From: Asaia bogorensis
Lineage (GTDB): Bacteria > Pseudomonadota > Alphaproteobacteria > Acetobacterales > Acetobacteraceae
Direction: 5' to 3'
Assembly (NCBI GenBank): GCA_945874515.1
Contig: CAMCHA010000035.1
Coordinates: 1-10,522, forward strand
DNA length: 10,522 nucleotides
Numbering within the stretch: the stretch's first letter is position 1; each line of letters begins with the position of its first letter. Shown here piece by piece: positions 7,033 to 10,522 of the stretch. Under the pieces are notes generated by a model. That model had not been told where the DNA came from and ran no database searches. It worked only from the letters and a program-made list of their open reading frames with translations. The translations under genes and the position numbers were made by a program.

Positions 7033-8603
7033 GCCAGCGCGCGCGCGGTTTTCTTTCTCTCGCTTTGCTGATCCTGCTTTTTAGTTCTGCGCTGACCTTG
7101 GGCTCAGCGCTGGCGCAGGATGTGCCGCGCGCTGGCGTGCACGAAGCCATCGCCCCCTTCCCGCGTGAGGAGATGCGAGAGGTCTTTGCCGCCGGTTTTG
7201 CGGCGATTCTGGATAGGCATATGGAACGCGCCTTGCCCAGTGATTTGATCACCTGGGGCCTGGCGGGCTTCACCGCCAATGATCCAAGCCTTCGGGTTGA
7301 AAGACTTGGACGGGAATTGCGCCTGATGCGCGGGCGCCGGGCGCTGATCAGCCGCGCGCTGCCAAGTGATTCCACGCGCGGCGCGTCAGAGGCCATTGGC
7401 ATGGTGGCAGCCGAAGCGCTGATGCCGTTTCAGGAGGTCGCCTGGGCGGCATCACCCGCCATTCGGGAAACAAAGCGGGATGCGCTGCTGCGCACCAGTT
7501 TCAACGCCATTTTCGGCCATCTTGACCCCTTCAGCCGCTATGTGGCGCCCGAAGAAGCGCAGCTTGCGCGCGACCGGCGGCTTGGCCAGGGCGGTGTCGG
7601 GCTGAGGCTTTCGGCGCAGCGCGGGCAGGTGCTGGTGGCGGCGGTTACCCCGAATAGTCCGGCGGCAGGTGCCGGCATTCGCGTGGGTGACCGGCTGGTG
7701 ACGGTGGATGATGAAATGGTCTTCGCCAATGACCTGCCCGGCGCTGTGCTGCTGCTGGAAGGTGCGGCGGAGACTGAGGTGAAGCTGGCGGTGCAGCGCG
7801 CCGGGCGCAGGCGCAATGTGACGCTGCTTCGTGTGGCGCAGCGCATGGAGACTGTAGCAGCCGAAACCCGCGATGGGGTGCTGCATTTGCGCGTCTCCGG
7901 CTTCACCGCGCTGACCTCGGCCCAGGTGACGGGCTTTGTCGAAGCTGCCTTTGCGGGCGCCAATCCGCCGCGCGGCTTGGTGTTGGATTTGCGCGGCAAT
8001 CGCGGCGGCATCCTGACCCAGGCAGTAGCGGTTGCGGATATCTTCCTCGATGGCGGAGAGATTGTGGGCACCGCCGGTCGCCATCCAGACGCCAATCGGC
8101 GCTATGGCGCATCAGACACAGACCTCGCGCAAGGCCGCCCCATTGTGGTGATGGTGGATGGGCGTACCGCCTCGGCGGCGGAGATTTTGGCGGCGGCCTT
8201 GGCGGAACGTGGCCGAGCGGCAGTGCTGGGCACCGCAACCCAAGGCAAGGGGCTGGTGCAAATCCTGCTGCCCTTGCCCAATGGCGGCGAATTGCAGCTG
8301 AGCTGGTCGCGCATTGTCATGCCCTCAGGCTGGCCGTTGCAGGGGGCGGGGTTATTGCCGGCGATCTGCACTGCAGGCGGTGCTGAAGCTGCAACGGGGG
8401 CGCTGGTGGCGCTGCGTGCGGGGCAGCAGCCCATGGGGGCGGCGCTGGCGCGGCTGCGCGCGCTCCGCCCGCCGGTCTCGGCGCTGGACGCAGAAGCCCT
8501 GCGCGAGACCTGCCCTGGGCCGGATGGGGTGGAGCGGGAGCCGGATTTCGCCCAGACGCTGGTGACCGATGCAACAGCCTATCAGGCGGCTTTGATGCGG
8601 TGA
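7029..8603 (+). CDS. Exported S41-family PDZ serine protease (CtpA-like), start uncertain
   Basis: This is a carboxyl-terminal-processing-type protease, predicted periplasmic. From CTG 7029 it has 524 residues. A Sec signal peptide is clear: basic SQRARG, a hydrophobic core FLSLALLILLFSSALTL and an ALA|Q cleavage site. The S41 entry motif LDPFSRY is at 165-171, a PDZ domain at about 183-270 (GVGLRL...VGDRLVTVDD), and the catalytic dyad is Ser382 in RTASAAEI and Lys407 in TQGKG, 25 residues apart as in other S41 proteases. The start is unusual. The only in-frame ATG, at 6843, would overlap rnr by 190 bases and put 62 unrelated residues before the signal peptide; TTG 7065 would cut off the basic n-region. 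CTG 7029 overlaps the rnr stop as CTGA, behind a weak GGA. The substrate is unknown. Fold call is firm, start is not. Confidence 0.85.
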   Translation: MSQRARGFLSLALLILLFSSALTLGSALAQDVPRAGVHEAIAPFPREEMREVFAAGFAAILDRHMERALPSDLITWGLAGFTANDPSLRVERLGRELRLMRGRRALISRALPSDSTRGASEAIGMVAAEALMPFQEVAWAASPAIRETKRDALLRTSFNAIFGHLDPFSRYVAPEEAQLARDRRLGQGGVGLRLSAQRGQVLVAAVTPNSPAAGAGIRVGDRLVTVDDEMVFANDLPGAVLLLEGAAETEVKLAVQRAGRRRNVTLLRVAQRMETVAAETRDGVLHLRVSGFTALTSAQVTGFVEAAFAGANPPRGLVLDLRGNRGGILTQAVAVADIFLDGGEIVGTAGRHPDANRRYGASDTDLAQGRPIVVMVDGRTASAAEILAAALAERGRAAVLGTATQGKGLVQILLPLPNGGELQLSWSRIVMPSGWPLQGAGLLPAICTAGGAEAATGALVALRAGQQPMGAALARLRALRPPVSALDAEALRETCPGPDGVEREPDFAQTLVTDATAYQAALMR

Positions 8604-8628
8604 AACAGCGGTAGGCTTCCTTTTCCAC

Positions 8629-8657
8629 TTGACGAAAACGCCGGCATGCTTAGGAAA
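8629..8657 (+). promoter_or_regulatory. Probable sigma70-type promoter for rpmG
   Basis: TTGACG at 8629-8634 is a good alphaproteobacterial -35 box. A -10-like CTTAGGAAA follows at about the right distance (TAGGAA at 8651-8656, spacing 16), although its match to TATAAT is poor. It lies 26 bases after the protease stop and about 50 bases before the rpmG ATG, in the only gap of this size before that gene. Confidence 0.45.
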
Positions 8658-8672
8658 GGCCCAACGAAACCT

Positions 8673-8688
8673 CCGGCCCAGTGGCCGG
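8673..8688 (+). promoter_or_regulatory. Small hairpin in the rpmG leader
   Basis: CCGGCC (8673-8678) and GGCCGG (8683-8688) form a perfect 6-bp stem with a CAGT loop, 6 bases before the GGAG ribosome-binding site (8695-8698) of rpmG. It would be in the transcript if the proposed promoter is used. A function is not shown; short GC-rich stems are common by chance in this genome. Confidence 0.3.
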
Positions 8689-8707
8689 CGGGCTGGAGCT
8701 TTTGACC

Positions 8708-8875
8708 ATGGCCAAATCGAACACCATCCTCATTCGCCTCGTGAGCAGCGCGGAGACAGGTTATTTCTACGTGACGAAGAAGAACACGCGGAACATAACC
8801 GGGAAGATGGAAAAGAAGAAGTATGATCCGGTGGCGCGCAAGCACGTTGTGTTCCGCGAAGCTAAGATCAAATAA
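8708..8875 (+). CDS. rpmG: 50S ribosomal protein bL33 (zinc-free type)
   Basis: This 55-residue basic protein of the large ribosomal subunit begins [20 protein letters not shown] and ends [11 protein letters not shown], the standard proteobacterial bL33 pattern. It has no cysteine, so it is the C- (zinc-independent) form rather than the one with two CxxC pairs. ATG 8708 is chosen over an in-frame start nine codons upstream because it follows GGAG (8695-8698) at a normal distance and yields the family's usual N-terminus and length. It has its own likely promoter and an intrinsic terminator, so it looks monocistronic. Its convergent neighbour is pleD; the pleD-rpmG pairing recurs in alphaproteobacteria such as Caulobacter, though there the genes may lie in a different orientation. 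Confidence 0.97.
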   Translation: MAKSNTILIRLVSSAETGYFYVTKKNTRNITGKMEKKKYDPVARKHVVFREAKIK

Positions 8876-8914
8876 TGCTGCGCGCCGCACAGGCGCTGCG
8901 ATGAGGGATGCGCC

Positions 8915-8941
8915 AAGGGCGGGTTTTCCCGCCCTTTTTGT
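8915..8941 (+). terminator. Intrinsic terminator after rpmG
   Basis: AAGGGCGGG (8915-8923), a TTTT loop, CCCGCCCTT (8928-8936) and a T run (8935-8939) form a 9-bp GC-rich stem followed by a U tract, a textbook rho-independent terminator 39 bases after the rpmG stop. Read on the other strand, the stem is followed by TTGG rather than a U run, so it is at best a weak stop for convergent pleD transcription. Confidence 0.92.
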
Positions 8942-9005
8942 GTTTGCGGCGCCAGCATCCGGTTCGCCAAGGTTACGTGCTGATGCGGGGACGCTCCACG
9001 TATAT

Positions 9006-10379
9006 TTACACGGCGCGCCAATCCACCTCGGTCGCGGCTTCCACGCAGTTTCGCCCCGAAGCCTTGGCGCGATACATTGCTGAATCAGCCGCGGCGATCA
9101 GCGGCTCGGCTTCCATATTGCTCGACGATAGCGCGCTGCCGATACTGACCGTGACGGGCAGCTTGGCCTGGCCCAGGTCAATCGGGCGATCAGCGATGGC
9201 GGAGCGGAGCCTTTCGGCGATCACCGCCGTCTCCTCCGCCCCCGCGCCCGACATCACCACCAGGAATTCCTCACCGCCATAGCGCGCAACAATATCGGAA
9301 GCGCGCACATGCTCACGCAACCGCGCTGCCACTTCGCGCAAAGCCGCATCGCCCGCTGCATGACCGTAATAATCATTGAGTGGCTTGAAGCGGTCCACAT
9401 CAATCATCAGCACGCCGCTGGCGGTGCCGGCACGCAGCAGGGATTCCAGATGGCGAAACACGTACCGGCGATTGCGCAGCCCCGTCAGCCCATCCGTGAC
9501 CGCCAATTCAAGCGACCGGTCAAATTCCGCCCGAAGACGTAGCTGATAGCGCCGGCGCCGCACCTGGTTGCGCACCCGCGCGCGCAATTCTTCCTCATTG
9601 ATTGGGCGCAGCACGTGATCTGAAGCACCCAATTCAAAGGCACGCAGCACCAATTCGCGTTGTTCCTCATCCGCGATCAGCATCAGCGGCAGGTCGCGCG
9701 TTTCCGCCTCCGCTCGAAGGCGAGAGGCGAGCCTAAGCGGATCACCTTCCCGCATGGGGAGCGAGGTCAGCACCAAATCATAATGCGACTGCGGGTCCTG
9801 TAGCTTGGCCCAGACCAATTTCTCGTCGCGGCATTGCTCAAGCGCCATGCCATCGGCTGCCAGGGCGCTGGAAAGCGCCGCGGCCTCAGCCGCATTATCA
9901 GATAGCAACAGGACTTTCGCGCCCTCAAAATCCTCAGGCGGCGCGCTTGGGGGTTCAAAACCCAGATCGCGCACTGTCTCCGCACGAAGCCGCCAGGCAT
10001 CCAGCACCTGCTTGACGCGTAACAGGGCGCGCAGCCGGGCAAAAAGCGTCGCCTGATCCACCGGCTTGACCAGGAAATCATCTGCGCCAGCATCAAGCCC
10101 GCGCACGCGTTCGCTTTGGTCATTGAGCGATGTGACCATGACCACCGGGATATGCGCCGTGATCGGCTGCGCCTTCAGGCGGCGGCAGGCTTCAAAGCCA
10201 TCCATCACCGGCATGAGCACATCCAGCAGGATGATATCGGGCGACCAGCGCTGCGCGAGCGTGATGGCCTCAGCACCCGAAGCCACGCCGACAACCTCAA
10301 AATACTCGTCCTGCAACCGGGCTTCCAACAGCTTTCGATTGGGCAGGCTGTCATCCACCACCAGGACCCGCGCTGTCAT
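9006..10379 (-). CDS. pleD: PleD-type response regulator diguanylate cyclase
   Basis: This 457-residue cytosolic protein condenses two GTP into cyclic di-GMP when its receiver domain is phosphorylated. The first receiver domain (1-120) has the acidic pocket D9/D10, phospho-acceptor D53, T83 and K105. The second (about 152-275) is degenerate, having TSLPM where the acceptor Asp would be, and serves as a dimerisation adaptor in PleD. The GGDEF domain (about 285-450) has metal/substrate residues D327, N335 and D344, the active GGEEF loop at 368-372, and the inhibitory-site residues R359xxD362 and R390. As I recall the Caulobacter PleD literature, these residue numbers are the same there. ATG at 10379 follows AGGA by 10 bases. 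No divK-like receiver gene is found in the 143 bases upstream, unlike the Caulobacter divK-pleD operon. Confidence 0.95.
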   Translation of the reverse strand: MTARVLVVDDSLPNRKLLEARLQDEYFEVVGVASGAEAITLAQRWSPDIILLDVLMPVMDGFEACRRLKAQPITAHIPVVMVTSLNDQSERVRGLDAGADDFLVKPVDQATLFARLRALLRVKQVLDAWRLRAETVRDLGFEPPSAPPEDFEGAKVLLLSDNAAEAAALSSALAADGMALEQCRDEKLVWAKLQDPQSHYDLVLTSLPMREGDPLRLASRLRAEAETRDLPLMLIADEEQRELVLRAFELGASDHVLRPINEEELRARVRNQVRRRRYQLRLRAEFDRSLELAVTDGLTGLRNRRYVFRHLESLLRAGTASGVLMIDVDRFKPLNDYYGHAAGDAALREVAARLREHVRASDIVARYGGEEFLVVMSGAGAEETAVIAERLRSAIADRPIDLGQAKLPVTVSIGSALSSSNMEAEPLIAAADSAMYRAKASGRNCVEAATEVDWRAV

Positions 10380-10522
10380 GCCGGGGTGGTCCTACGGAGC
10401 AAGACGTCAGGCAAAGCCAGACGCGCCATTTCCATTGAAATAAATGGAAATGGCGATGGGACGCCGGTAAGGCGGTGGCGGATGGGGCAATAAGTTCTTC
10501 CCATACGGGAAACATGTCCTCA
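10380..10522 (-). other. Upstream region of pleD, no convincing gene
   Basis: The last 143 bases hold no recognisable gene. Besides the 13-bp inverted repeat there is a smaller one at 10498-10511 (TTCCC, loop ATAC, GGGAA) and a ribosome-binding candidate AGGA on the minus strand at 10390-10393. I see no good -35/-10 pair for pleD. A 42-codon minus-strand frame (10376-10504) stops in an ATGA overlap with the pleD start, but it resembles no known protein and has no Shine-Dalgarno. Confidence 0.5.
10424..10455 (-). promoter_or_regulatory. 13-bp perfect inverted repeat upstream of pleD
   Basis: CGCCATTTCCATT (10424-10436) and AATGGAAATGGCG (10443-10455) are exact reverse complements around a 6-base loop (GAAATA), 44 bases upstream of the pleD ATG. 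No U run follows on either strand, so it is not an intrinsic terminator. It could be an operator for a dimeric regulator or a leader hairpin in the pleD mRNA. The symmetry is observed; the role is inference. Confidence 0.55.

Noticed and set aside
8974..9002. TACGTG/CACGTA inverted repeat downstream of pleD, considered as its terminator.
   Set aside because: The stem is only 6 bp with a 17-base loop and no T run on the minus strand.
10376..10504. A 42-codon minus-strand ORF ending in an ATGA overlap with the pleD start, possibly a leader peptide.
   Set aside because: It has no Shine-Dalgarno, resembles no known family, and part of it is simply the translated 13-bp palindrome. The overlap may be chance.
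1..10522. Search for mobile elements, CRISPR, tRNA/rRNA, toxin-antitoxin or defence genes.
   Set aside because: No transposase, integrase, regularly spaced repeats, cloverleaf-like sequence or defence domains were seen. Essentially all coding space is accounted for by housekeeping genes.

Overview
The window (10,522 bases, GC-rich, roughly 60-65% G+C by eye) looks like an ordinary chromosomal housekeeping region of an alphaproteobacterium. The gene content and the order pyrC-plsY-dprA-topA-rnr, together with a PleD-type diguanylate cyclase next to a zinc-free bL33 gene (rpmG), fit the Rhodospirillales, and an Acetobacteraceae (Roseomonas-like) source is my best guess. That taxonomic call is inference from gene order and protein style, not from a search.

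Layout: bases 1-228 hold the 3' end of a dihydroorotase gene (pyrC), followed 3 bases later by plsY (acyl-phosphate:glycerol-3-phosphate acyltransferase). A 54-base, AT-richer gap then leads into a tight same-strand run: dprA, topA, rnr and an exported S41-family PDZ protease. dprA and topA are separated by about 11 bases, topA and rnr by one base, and rnr and the protease gene probably overlap. After a gap with a plausible sigma70-type promoter comes rpmG, closed by a clear intrinsic terminator at 8915-8941. On the opposite strand, converging on rpmG, lies pleD. The last ~140 bases are the upstream region of pleD, with a striking 13-bp perfect inverted repeat.

How the genes fit together: PyrC belongs to pyrimidine synthesis and PlsY to the first acylation step of phospholipid synthesis. 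DprA (ssDNA/RecA loader), TopA (relaxation of negative supercoils) and RNase R (structured-RNA decay) form a nucleic-acid maintenance block that is probably co-transcribed. The S41 protease is predicted to act in the periplasm. bL33 is a large-subunit ribosomal protein. PleD makes cyclic di-GMP and carries all the phosphorylation, catalytic and inhibitory-site residues of the well-studied Caulobacter enzyme at the same residue numbers.

I found no mobile element, CRISPR array, RNA gene, phage gene or defence system, and no convincing undescribed multi-gene system. The most interesting signals are cis-regulatory: a 9-bp perfect hairpin that buries both the ribosome-binding site and the ATG of dprA, the inverted repeat upstream of pleD, and the rnr/protease junction, where the only well-placed start is a non-standard CTG in a CTGA overlap.
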